Source: Oxalobacteraceae bacterium
GTDB lineage: Bacteria; Pseudomonadota; Gammaproteobacteria; Burkholderiales; Burkholderiaceae_D
Reading direction: 5' to 3'
Length of the DNA stretch: 64,000 bases
NCBI GenBank assembly: GCA_021768485.1
Contig: JAIZVZ010000004.1
Span: 1-64,000 of the forward strand
The notes beneath the pieces were generated by a model. The model did not search any database. It was not told the origin of the DNA and saw nothing but the letters and a program-made list of their open reading frames with translations. Shown here piece after piece: positions 47,081 through 55,756 of this stretch. Made by a program: the position numbers and the translations under genes. Position 1 is the stretch's first letter, and every line of letters begins with the position of its first letter.

Positions 47081-50000
47081 GCGATCGCCACATCCTGCAC
47101 GCCGAGCACCTGGCTTAGCGCCACCTGCAAATCGTCGGCCGGCAGCACGCGCCACTCGTCGCCAAGGCGCAATTCGCACTCGTCGGTGCCCTGCGGCCGG
47201 TAGCGCAACACCAGCGGCAAGCCCGCTTCGGAACGGAACGGTTGCAAGACTTCCTGCAGACGCGCCGGATCGAGCGGCGTCGGCAGATAACCGTCGACCT
47301 GCAAGCCGTATTGCAGGCGGGCGGCCACGATATCCATGGCTTTTTCGGCAGTGATGCGCAAACCACCCGAAAAGCGGTCTTCCGAAACCTTGCCGAGCAC
47401 CGCCAGGAATTCGTCTTCCCTGAACATATTCTTGTTGGCGTCAAACAGTTCGTTATAGACGGTGACGTCGACCGTGGTCCCGGTATTGTCGTCGAGCGTA
47501 ACGATGACGATCTTGCCGCGCTGCGTCATCTGTGTGCGCACGCCGGCAATCATGCCCGCAATCATTTTGGGATCGCGCGACGGCGAGAGCTCGGACAATT
47601 TGCCGCGCGCAAAACGCCGCACTTCCTGGGCATAGATATTGAACAGATGGCCCGACAGATAAAAACCGAGCGCCACCTTCTCTTCGGTCAGTTTTTGCTT
47701 TTCCGACCACGGCGCGACTTTCACATAGTCGGGCGGCGCGACCAGATCGGTGTCGTCGCCGAACAGGCTGACCTGGTTGATCGAGGCCAGCGCCTGATCG
47801 GCGCATTCCATCGCAAAGCCGACCGAGGCCAGCAAAATCGCACGATCGACGCCGAAGCAGTCGAAGGCGCCGGCCCGGATCATCGAATCGATGGTGCGGC
47901 GGTTGGTCAGGCGCTTGTCGACGCGCAGGCAGAAATCGAACAGGTCGGTAAACGGCCCGCCCGTTTCGCGGGCGGCGATGATGGCTTCGATCGCCGCCTG
48001 CCCGGAACCCTTGATCGCCCCGAGGCCGTAGCGGATTTGCGTTACGTGCTCGTTTTTCAGCGGGCCGGCCGGCGGCGTCGCCGGGCCGACCGGCGTGAAA
48101 CGGTAATCGGACAGATTGATATCGGGCGGCAGCAAGGTCAGATTGCAGACCTCGATGCAATCCTCGACCAGGATCTTGATCTTGTCGGTGTCGTCCATCG
48201 CCAGCGACAAGTTGGCGGCCATGAAAGCGGCCGTGTGATGCGCCTTCAGATAGGCGGTCTGGTAAGCCAGCAGAGCATAGGCGGCGGCATGCGATTTGTT
48301 GAAACCGTAACCGGCGAATTTTTCCATCAAGTCGAAAATTTCGTCGGCCTTTTCCTGCGACAAGCCATCCTTGGCGGCGCCGTCGCGGAAGATCTGGCGG
48401 TGCTCGGCCATTTCCTCGGCTTTCTTCTTACCCATGGCGCGCCGCAGCAGATCGGCGCCGCCCAGCGAATAGCCGCCAACCACCTGCGCCATCTGCATGA
48501 CCTGTTCCTGATAGACCATGATGCCGTAGGTCTCGGATAAAATGCCCTCGGTGCGCGGATCGGGATAGTCGAAGCGCTCGCCGTGCTTGCGTTTGCAAAA
48601 ATCGGGAATCAGGTCCATCGGACCCGGACGATACAAGGCAACCAGCGCGATAATGTCTTCGAAGCGGTCGGGCCGCGCGTCCTTCAGCATGCCTTGCATG
48701 CCGCGCGATTCGAGCTGGAATACGGCGACCGTCTTGGCCTTGCACAGCAACTGATACGAGGCCTTGTCGTCGAGCGGCAAGTGGTCGAGCGCGAAATCGG
48801 CCTGGGACGGGTCCAGCGCCTTGATGTAGCGCACCGCCCAATCGAGAATGGTCAGCGTGGTCAAGCCCAAAAAGTCGAATTTGACCAGGCCCACGGCCTC
48901 GACATCGTCCTTGTCGTATTGCGACACCACGCCGCTGTCGCCGCCCTGCGTATAGAGCGGGCAGAAATCGGTCAGCTTGCCGGGAGCGATCACCACACCG
49001 CCGGCATGCATGCCGATATTGCGGGCGATGCCTTCGACCTGCTGCGCCAGGGCCAGCAGTTGCTTGACCTCTTCTTCATTTTCCTGGCGCTCGGCCAGCG
49101 CCGGCTCTTCCTCGATGGCGTCGGCAATCGTGACGTTCTTGCCGGGCTTGAAGGGAATCAGCTTGGAGACGCCGTCGCAAAAATTGTAGCCGAAGTCGAG
49201 CACGCGGCCGACGTCGCGGATCGCGCCCTTGGCCGCCATGGTACCGAACGTGGCGATCTGCGAGACGGCGTCCTTGCCATACAAATCCTTGACGTGCTGG
49301 ATCACGCGGTCGCGTCCGGCCTGGCAGAAGTCGACGTCGAAATCGGGCATCGAGACGCGCTCAGGGTTCAGAAAGCGCTCGAACAGCAAATTGTAGCGCA
49401 AGGGGTCGAGATCGGTGATCAGCAGCGAATAGGCGACCAGCGAACCGGCACCGGAACCGCGGCCGGGGCCGACCGGCACGCCGTTTTGCTTGGCCCAGCG
49501 GATGAATTCGGCCACGATCAGGAAATAGCCGGGAAATTCCATCTTGATGATGGTGTCGAGCTCGAACTTGAGGCGCTCGAGATAGCGCGGCATCTGCTCG
49601 GCGCGCTTGACCGGATCGGGATACAGATGAGCCATGCGCTGTTCGAGGCCGGCTTCGGATTCGGCGATCAGGTATTCTTCGATCGTCATGCCGGGCGGGG
49701 TCGGGAAATGCGGCAGCTGCGGCTTGCCGAGCACCAGCGACAGATTGCAGCGCTTGGCGATTTCGACCGAATTTTGCAGCGCGACAGGCATGTCGGCAAA
49801 CAGCTCGGCCATCTCGGCCTGGGTCTTGAACGACTGCGACTCGTTAAAACGGCGCACGCGCCGGGTATTGGCCAGCATTTCGCCTTCGGAGATGCAGGTG
49901 CGCGCTTCGTGCGCGATGAACTCCTCGGTCGTCAAAAACTGCGTCGGATGGGTTGCCACCAGCGGCAACTGCAATTCATGCGCCAGCGCGGCGGCCTGGC

Positions 50001-50565
50001 GCACATGGCTTTCCATGTCGGGCTGGCCGGCGCGGATGACTTCAATATAAAAATGGTCGGGGAAAATGGCCGACCAGCGGCGCGCGCACTGCCTGGCCTG
50101 CTCGATATTGCCATTGTCGATGGCGATGCCGACATCGCCGAAATGGGCGCCCGACAGCGCGATCAGGCCGCCGCTCTCGGGTCCCGAGCGCGGCAGCGCC
50201 TCGAGCCATTCGGTGCGGATCTCGGCGCGGCCGCGGTACTGGTTGGTGAGCCAGGCTTGCGACAGCAATTCGCACAATTGCAGATAGCCGGCGCGCGTTT
50301 TGACCAGCAATAACAGGCGCGAAGGCTGGTCGCGCTGCTTGTCGTTGGTAATCCAGACATCGCAGCCGGCAATCGGCTTGATGCCCAGACTGCGCGCGGC
50401 CTTGTAAAACTTAATCATGCCAAACAGATTGGCCAGATCGGTGATTGCCATGGCCGCTTGGCGGTCTTTGGCAGCGGCTTCGACGACATCGTCGATACGG
50501 ACGATGCCATCGACGATGGAATATTCGGAGTGCAGGCGCAGGTGCGTAAAAATTGGAGCGTTCAT
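47071..50565 (-). CDS. dnaE: DNA polymerase III subunit alpha
   Basis: Replicative polymerase of 1164 residues. An N-terminal PHP domain (HLRLHSEYSIVDGIVRID), then the C-family palm with GPGRGSGAGSLVAY and the catalytic carboxylates of MPDFDVDFC, tandem helix-hairpin-helix near 830-900, and an OB fold (GMIAGVRTQMTQRGKIVIVTLDD, in part) close to the end. It is the housekeeping dnaE, not the imuB-linked dnaE2. The stop overlaps the convergent GT9 gene by 10 bases. Confidence 0.98.
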   Translation of the reverse strand: MNAPIFTHLRLHSEYSIVDGIVRIDDVVEAAAKDRQAAMAITDLANLFGMIKFYKAARSLGIKPIAGCDVWITNDKQRDQPSRLLLLVKTRAGYLQLCELLSQAWLTNQYRGRAEIRTEWLEALPRSGPESGGLIALSGAHFGDVGIAIDNGNIEQARQCARRWSAIFPDHFYIEVIRAGQPDMESHVRQAAALAHELQLPLVATHPTQFLTTEEFIAHEARTCISEGEMLANTRRVRRFNESQSFKTQAEMAELFADMPVALQNSVEIAKRCNLSLVLGKPQLPHFPTPPGMTIEEYLIAESEAGLEQRMAHLYPDPVKRAEQMPRYLERLKFELDTIIKMEFPGYFLIVAEFIRWAKQNGVPVGPGRGSGAGSLVAYSLLITDLDPLRYNLLFERFLNPERVSMPDFDVDFCQAGRDRVIQHVKDLYGKDAVSQIATFGTMAAKGAIRDVGRVLDFGYNFCDGVSKLIPFKPGKNVTIADAIEEEPALAERQENEEEVKQLLALAQQVEGIARNIGMHAGGVVIAPGKLTDFCPLYTQGGDSGVVSQYDKDDVEAVGLVKFDFLGLTTLTILDWAVRYIKALDPSQADFALDHLPLDDKASYQLLCKAKTVAVFQLESRGMQGMLKDARPDRFEDIIALVALYRPGPMDLIPDFCKRKHGERFDYPDPRTEGILSETYGIMVYQEQVMQMAQVVGGYSLGGADLLRRAMGKKKAEEMAEHRQIFRDGAAKDGLSQEKADEIFDLMEKFAGYGFNKSHAAAYALLAYQTAYLKAHHTAAFMAANLSLAMDDTDKIKILVEDCIEVCNLTLLPPDINLSDYRFTPVGPATPPAGPLKNEHVTQIRYGLGAIKGSGQAAIEAIIAARETGGPFTDLFDFCLRVDKRLTNRRTIDSMIRAGAFDCFGVDRAILLASVGFAMECADQALASINQVSLFGDDTDLVAPPDYVKVAPWSEKQKLTEEKVALGFYLSGHLFNIYAQEVRRFARGKLSELSPSRDPKMIAGMIAGVRTQMTQRGKIVIVTLDDNTGTTVDVTVYNELFDANKNMFREDEFLAVLGKVSEDRFSGGLRITAEKAMDIVAARLQYGLQVDGYLPTPLDPARLQEVLQPFRSEAGLPLVLRYRPQGTDECELRLGDEWRVLPADDLQVALSQVLGVQDVAIAYG

Positions 50566-50686
50566 GGCGCTATTTTACCTCGCGGGAACGAAATCCGACT
50601 GCGTCGAGACAAGATTGTTAACATCATTTCATGCCAATAAAGCATTAGCGCGCCGCTGCCGGGCCAGCCGCCGCCGCCAGCGTCGC

Positions 50687-51781
50687 TCATGGCGCCGGCG
50701 TTTCGCCATAAGGACGCCGCATGCGCAGGAAAGGTTGTTCGATCGTCACGAAACTGAGGCGTGCCACCGCCCATACAAATGCATATAGGACGACAAACAC
50801 AACGGCGCTGTCGAGCCAGTTGATGCCGGTAATATGAATAAAGCCGCAATATGTGACGAGCAAGAAAATCAGCGAAAAATGCAGCATGTAAAACGAAAAA
50901 CTGATCTCGCCGCCCTGCGCCAGCAGGCGCGACAGCCAGGCCGGCAAACGATATTCGGCCGCCGCCCAGGTCACGATGAAAGCGGCCCAGCCAAGCGCTT
51001 CCTGCATCGACCATGTAATCCAGAACGGATGTTTGACGGGGCCGCGGCCAAACGGCGCAAAATGGGCTTGCAATGCGCTGTTGACGATGACGGCCAGCAA
51101 AGCGCATGGAAACAAGTACTTCGACCAGCGCCGCAGGCCGGCATGCTGGTGCTGCCACACAAGCGCGGCCAGCATGCCGATCACGAACTGGTCGAACCGG
51201 CCAACCAGCGTACTGAACAGCATGTGCGTGCTGGCCGGCGTGACGCTATAGGCACTGAGCTTAAACAGCAGCATCAGCGCCAGCAATTGGACAATATAGC
51301 GCAGGCCCTTGTTGATCACCATGCGCGACAGGAAGGGAAAGAGCAGATAAAACGTCAGTTCGACCGAAATCGTCCAGGCCGCGCCGGTGATGACGCTGCC
51401 CGAGGTCGGCGCATTGCCGAGATTGGAAAACAGCAGATAGAAAATATCTTGCGGCTGAAAGGCATTACGGCCGATGGACGTAGCCAGAAAAAACATCACC
51501 AGATACAAGGGAAAAATGCGCAAGATGCGGTTACGCACAAATTGCCGATATTCGATGACAGCTTGATGATAGGCGATGCGCATGAACAGAAAGCCGGACA
51601 GGGTGAAAAACAGCGCGACCCCGGTATGGCCTTCGCTGACCAGGCCCCACCAGCTCGAGCCGAGGACGGCCCCGCTCAATTTGTAGTAATGAAGATAAAA
51701 GTGAAACGCAAACACGAGCGAGGCGGCCAGCATCCTGATCTGATCGAGCGCCGGGCTATAGGGGAAATTGAGCGATTTCAT
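50687..51781 (-). CDS. acyltransferase 3 family membrane protein
   Basis: About 364 residues with roughly ten hydrophobic segments. The family start is visible in LDQIRMLAASLVFAFHFYLHYY, where the His is the conserved catalytic residue, followed by GHTGVALFFTLSGFLFMRI. Such proteins O-acetylate LPS, peptidoglycan or exopolysaccharide; with LPS genes nearby, an O-antigen or core target is plausible but not shown. The ATG at 51779-51781 is taken as the start; the upstream frame to 51859 lacks family features. Confidence 0.86.
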   Translation of the reverse strand: MKSLNFPYSPALDQIRMLAASLVFAFHFYLHYYKLSGAVLGSSWWGLVSEGHTGVALFFTLSGFLFMRIAYHQAVIEYRQFVRNRILRIFPLYLVMFFLATSIGRNAFQPQDIFYLLFSNLGNAPTSGSVITGAAWTISVELTFYLLFPFLSRMVINKGLRYIVQLLALMLLFKLSAYSVTPASTHMLFSTLVGRFDQFVIGMLAALVWQHQHAGLRRWSKYLFPCALLAVIVNSALQAHFAPFGRGPVKHPFWITWSMQEALGWAAFIVTWAAAEYRLPAWLSRLLAQGGEISFSFYMLHFSLIFLLVTYCGFIHITGINWLDSAVVFVVLYAFVWAVARLSFVTIEQPFLRMRRPYGETPAP

Positions 51782-52125
51782 CGGCAAAAGGCGTGAAATT
51801 TCATGTGACGGCGATTGCGCTGCCCGCTGCAAGAGGCGGCGGACGGCGTCTTTCCGCAATTGAAGAACAACAACAGGGCAGCATTCGAAATATGTTTCCT
51901 GTTAGCAGCAATAAAGTGCCGGCAAACGCGAAAACGCAACGCCGCATATAATTGGCGCCTGGACTGCGTCGGTGCTTAAACTGCGTCGGTGCCTGAACTG
52001 CGTCGGTGCCTGAACTTCGCCGGAACTGCGCTGGCACCGTCGCTGCAGCTGCGGCAGTTCTGTTTCAGTAACTGCGCGCGATTCTGTGCCGCCTTCCTGT
52101 CCTCGCTTTGATTATCGGTTCATCC
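51782..52125. other. intergenic region before trhO
   Basis: 344 bases between divergent genes. It holds promoters for both sides and a 17-base tandem repeat (51963-52013); no gene is supported. Confidence 0.4.
51963..52013 (+). repeat. three 17-base tandem repeats
   Basis: actgcgtcggtgcttaa once, then actgcgtcggtgcctga twice in direct tandem, and a partial fourth copy (acttcgccgga). Units differ at two positions at most. Located about 110 bases upstream of the trhO start. Confidence 0.85.
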
Positions 52126-52971
52126 ATGTCCACTGCCACCACCTTCGTCAATATCGCCGCCTATAAATTCGTCACGCTCGACGACCGCGAGGCCTTGCGC
52201 CCGCTGTATCGGCAGCGCTGCGCGCAACTGGACTTGAAGGGCACGATTTTGCTCGCGCCGGAAGGCATCAACCTGTTCCTGTGCGGCGCCCGCGCGGCGA
52301 TTGACGATTTTCTCTGCTGGCTGCGCGGCGATGCGCGCCTGGCCGATATCGTCGTCAAGCACAGCTATTCGGGCGAGCAATCGTTCAAGCGCATGCTGGT
52401 CAAGCTCAAACCCGAAATCATCACCATGCGCATGCCGGTGATCCGTCCCGAACAAGGCCGGGCACCGGCCGTCGCCCCGGCCACGCTGGCGCGCTGGCTC
52501 GACCAGGGCCGCGATGACGACGGCAAGCCGGTGGTCATGCTCGACACCCGCAATGGCTTCGAAGTCGATGTCGGTACATTCGCCGGCACAGTCGATTACC
52601 GGATCGAGAAATTTTCGGACTTTCCCGACCTGGTCGCGCGCCATCGGGACGATTTTCAGGGCAAGACCGTGGTCACGTTTTGCACCGGCGGCATCCGCTG
52701 CGAAAAAGCCGCGATCCACATGAAAAATAGCGGCTTCGACAGCGTCTACCAGCTCGATGGCGGAATTTTGCGCTATTTCGAAGAGGTCGGCGGCGCCCAC
52801 TACAGCGGCGACTGTTTCGTATTCGACCATCGCACCGCGCTCGATCCGCAATTGCGGCCCACGGCCAGCACCACCTGTTTCGTGTGCCGCAGCGTGGTCA
52901 CGCCGCGCGCGCAGCTGTCGCCGATGTATGTCTATGAAAAGTCGTGTCCGGCCTGTTACGGCGCAACGTGA
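52126..52971 (+). CDS. trhO: tRNA uridine(34) hydroxylase / rhodanese-domain protein
   Basis: A 281-residue TrhO (YceA) homologue: N-terminal acylphosphatase-like region ([32 protein letters not shown]) and a rhodanese domain with [16 protein letters not shown] and the active cysteine in [13 protein letters not shown]-terminal CFVCRS and CPACYG may bind zinc. TrhO hydroxylates U34 of certain tRNAs on the way to mo5U/cmo5U. The ATG at 52126-52128 is the family start; MIIGS at 52108 is possible. Confidence 0.92.
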   Translation: MSTATTFVNIAAYKFVTLDDREALRPLYRQRCAQLDLKGTILLAPEGINLFLCGARAAIDDFLCWLRGDARLADIVVKHSYSGEQSFKRMLVKLKPEIITMRMPVIRPEQGRAPAVAPATLARWLDQGRDDDGKPVVMLDTRNGFEVDVGTFAGTVDYRIEKFSDFPDLVARHRDDFQGKTVVTFCTGGIRCEKAAIHMKNSGFDSVYQLDGGILRYFEEVGGAHYSGDCFVFDHRTALDPQLRPTASTTCFVCRSVVTPRAQLSPMYVYEKSCPACYGAT

Positions 52972-52973
52972 AC

Positions 52974-52990
52974 GCCTGCGCCCGGCAGGC
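52974..52990. terminator. short hairpin between trhO and tolC-like gene
   Basis: GCCTGC, loop GCCCG, GCAGGC right after the trhO stop and 10 bases before the stop of the convergent TolC-family gene. No T-run, so function is uncertain. Confidence 0.3.
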
Positions 52991-52999
52991 AAGCGGCGC

Positions 53000-54376
53000 C
53001 TAGCGCGCGCTGAAATAACCGGCCACTTCCTGCACGTCGCGCTCGCTGAGCACGCCGCCGGCGCTACGCAGGCGCAAGGTCGACAATAGATAGGTATAAC
53101 GCGCCTGCGCCAGGTCGCGCTGCGCCGTGTAGAGCTGCTGCACCGCGGTCAGCAGATCGAGATTGATGCGCACGCCGCCCTTGATGCTTTGCGTAGTCGC
53201 CTCGACCAGCAGCCTGGCCGAGGCCAGCGATTTCTCCTGGGCCGCGATCTTGGCCTTGCCGGTCTGGACTTGATTGTATTGCTTGCGCAGCTCGATCAAT
53301 AATTTTTCGGTGCGGGCATCGAGATCGGACTGCGCTTTTTCATAATTGGCAACCGCTTGCCGCGTGTTCGATGAAATCGCGCCGCCCGAATACAGCGGCA
53401 CCGTCAATTGCAGGCCAATGGCGCGGATCACCGACTCCTGGCCGATGACATTGATGGTTTCGGAACGGTTTTTGCTGATGCTGCTGACCAGCTCGAGGCG
53501 CGGCGCATGGCCGGCGCGATTGAGATTGATTTGCTGGCGTGCCCCCTCAACCTGCTGTTTCTGAGCAAGCAAATCGGGGTTGCCTGCAAGCGCCCGCTGT
53601 TCCCATTCTTCATAACTGCCGCTGATCAGAATCGGCGCCCGGAAGTCGGCCGGCAAGCCGTCCAGGCTGCGCACCTCGCGCCCGACCAGCCCGGCCAGGG
53701 TCTGACGGGCCGTCAATTGCTGGTCCTGGGCCTCGAGCAATTGGGCGGCCGAAGCGTCGAGCCTGGCCTGCGTCTCGATCATGTCGGTGCGCGTTCCTTC
53801 CCCCTTCTGAAACATGGTGTCATTGACCTGACGCTGCTCGGCATACATGTCGCGCTGCGCCGTGGCCAGCCGGACCTGGTCGTCGGCATACAAGGCATCG
53901 AGATAGGCGCCGACCAGGCGCGTGACCAGCTCCTGCTTCTGGCTGCTGAACTGCGCATTACTGAACGCCGTCTGCACCTCGCCAAGCCGGTAGCGCGCCA
54001 GGGCGTCGAAATTGACGAGCGGCTGACGCAGGCTGATGTCGGACGAAATGCTCGAATAGGTCTGGTGCGTCGTAAACGGATTGCCGTAAAAATCGCCGGC
54101 ACTGATCGTGGTCCGGTTCTTGCCCGTGTAATAGCTGGCCGACAGGCTGGGCAAGAGATTGGCGCGGCCCTGAATCCGGTATTCCTGGCCCGCCTCGTTA
54201 TCGTGAATCGCCATCTTGTAGGTCGGATCGTTTTGCAGCGCGGCGCGGTAGGCTTCGAGCAGACCCAGCGCATGCGCGCCGGCGCTGGCCAGCAGCATGC
54301 TGGCGGCGAACGCACATACCGCCAGCGCTTTCGCCGCGCCACTGGACGAATCCCTGGTCGATCGATGCGATATCAT
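53000..54376 (-). CDS. TolC family outer membrane channel of a type I secretion system
   Basis: A 458-residue outer-membrane efflux protein with a signal sequence (hydrophobic stretch ALAVCAFAASMLLASAGAHA). Two internal repeats of the TolC fold follow, seen in LLEAYRAALQNDPTYKMA near the mature start and GGVRINLDLLTAVQQLYTAQRDLAQARY (given in part) near the end, both typical of TolC of type I systems. It should form the outer-membrane exit for the ABC/HlyD pair. Its start follows the hlyD stop by 2 bases, with GAGGAC as ribosome-binding site, so it is the third gene of the exporter operon. Confidence 0.92.
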   Translation of the reverse strand: MISHRSTRDSSSGAAKALAVCAFAASMLLASAGAHALGLLEAYRAALQNDPTYKMAIHDNEAGQEYRIQGRANLLPSLSASYYTGKNRTTISAGDFYGNPFTTHQTYSSISSDISLRQPLVNFDALARYRLGEVQTAFSNAQFSSQKQELVTRLVGAYLDALYADDQVRLATAQRDMYAEQRQVNDTMFQKGEGTRTDMIETQARLDASAAQLLEAQDQQLTARQTLAGLVGREVRSLDGLPADFRAPILISGSYEEWEQRALAGNPDLLAQKQQVEGARQQINLNRAGHAPRLELVSSISKNRSETINVIGQESVIRAIGLQLTVPLYSGGAISSNTRQAVANYEKAQSDLDARTEKLLIELRKQYNQVQTGKAKIAAQEKSLASARLLVEATTQSIKGGVRINLDLLTAVQQLYTAQRDLAQARYTYLLSTLRLRSAGGVLSERDVQEVAGYFSAR

Positions 54377-54378
54377 GC

Positions 54379-55734
54379 TCAGTCCTCGGTCATCGATGTC
54401 TTAGCGCGGTCGAAAATCGGCTTGAGCAGATAGCTCATCATCGTGCGCTCGCCGGTCTTGACGAACATTTCAACCGGCATGCCGGGCCGCACCTGCAGAT
54501 CAGCCAGCATCGGCACCCCCTTCGGCGCCACCTTGGCCTGTACCTTGTAATACGGCTGGCCGCCATGCTCGTCGGTGAAGCGGTCGGCCGACACTTGCGT
54601 GATCACGCCCGGAATATGCGGCGTCTTGTTTTGGTTGAAGGCTGAAAAAATCAATTCGACGGCCAGCCCCGCATGCACCTTGTCGACCAGGTTGACCGCC
54701 ATCTGCCCATCGACGACGAGCGGGTCGCCGCTCGGCACGATATCCATCATCTTGAAGCCGGGCCCGATCACGGCGCCGCGCATAAAGACGGTCGCCCCGA
54801 CCACGGTGCCGGCAACGGGCGAGCGCACCACCGTATTGTCTTCGTCATAGTTTTGCGCTGTCAGGCGATTGCTCAGCGCTTCAGCTTCTTTTTGCACATC
54901 GGCCAGCTGGGTCCGCACTTCTTTTTGATAGTCTTGCAAGCGCATCGCCTTGCGCACGCGCAGTTCGCCGATCTGGCGCTGGGCGCGCCCGAGGTTGCCA
55001 TTATCTTCGGCAATGGCACCGCTGAGCTGCGCCGCGGTACGCTCGACATCGAGCAGGCGATTGCGCGCAATATAGCCGTCGCGGGCCAGATCGCGCAAGC
55101 CGCTCAATTGTTCTTCGGTAATTTTCAACTGGATTTTCTTGCTGTCGCGCGATGCCTGCAGGCCCGCGATCTGCACTCTGAGGCCACCGATGCTCTCATC
55201 GGCAGCGGCCAGCTCATTGCGCAGCGACGATTGCCGCGACATGAATAGCTGGGCCTGGGCACTGACATTGCCCGTTACCAGCGTGTCGTCTTTATAGGGC
55301 AGCAAGGCCGGCGGAAACGCGACCGCGGCCTTGCCATCGCGCTCGGCAATCAGCCTGGCCTCGGTCGCCCGCGCCGAAATATACTGGCCCCGGCTGATAT
55401 CGGATGCCGATTTGGCCTGGATATCGTTCATCCGCACCAGAATCTGCCCGGCCTTGACGACATCGCCATCCCTGACCAGGATTTCCTGTACCGTACCGCC
55501 ATTCTGGTGCTGGATCGCCTTGCGGTTGGTGGCGACGGTGACCGTGCCCGACATCGGCACGCCGCGGTCGAGCGGTGCAAAAGACGCCCACAATAAAAAG
55601 CCGCCGACGCCAAACAGGACGATCAACCAGCCGAGACGGGCAAAGCGGCCTGGATCGGTATTGACGAGGAGCGGCGCGACGTCGTGCGCGACGACTTCGC
55701 TGGCCTCGGTTTTGCTGGACGATATCAGTTTCAT
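54379..55734 (-). CDS. HlyD family type I secretion periplasmic adaptor
   Basis: A 451-residue membrane-fusion protein: short cytoplasmic N-terminus, one membrane segment (RLGWLIVLFGVGGFLLWASFAPL, in part), split lipoyl-like motif (GTVQEILVRDGDVVKAGQILVR, in part, and VRSPVAGTVVGATV), a long alpha-helical hairpin (150-280) and a beta-barrel end (VRPGMPVEMFVKTGERTMMSYLLKP, in part). It links the inner-membrane ABC protein to TolC. Closest in layout to PrtE/SapE-type adaptors that export RTX proteases and S-layer proteins. It lies 22 bases after the ABC gene, with GGAG before the ATG. Confidence 0.94.
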   Translation of the reverse strand: MKLISSSKTEASEVVAHDVAPLLVNTDPGRFARLGWLIVLFGVGGFLLWASFAPLDRGVPMSGTVTVATNRKAIQHQNGGTVQEILVRDGDVVKAGQILVRMNDIQAKSASDISRGQYISARATEARLIAERDGKAAVAFPPALLPYKDDTLVTGNVSAQAQLFMSRQSSLRNELAAADESIGGLRVQIAGLQASRDSKKIQLKITEEQLSGLRDLARDGYIARNRLLDVERTAAQLSGAIAEDNGNLGRAQRQIGELRVRKAMRLQDYQKEVRTQLADVQKEAEALSNRLTAQNYDEDNTVVRSPVAGTVVGATVFMRGAVIGPGFKMMDIVPSGDPLVVDGQMAVNLVDKVHAGLAVELIFSAFNQNKTPHIPGVITQVSADRFTDEHGGQPYYKVQAKVAPKGVPMLADLQVRPGMPVEMFVKTGERTMMSYLLKPIFDRAKTSMTED

Positions 55735-55756
55735 CGATAATCTCCGTCAAATTGCG

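Noticed and set aside
48583-50313. 576-codon plus-strand frame opposite dnaE
   Set aside because: Shadow of DNA polymerase III alpha, which is complete on the minus strand.
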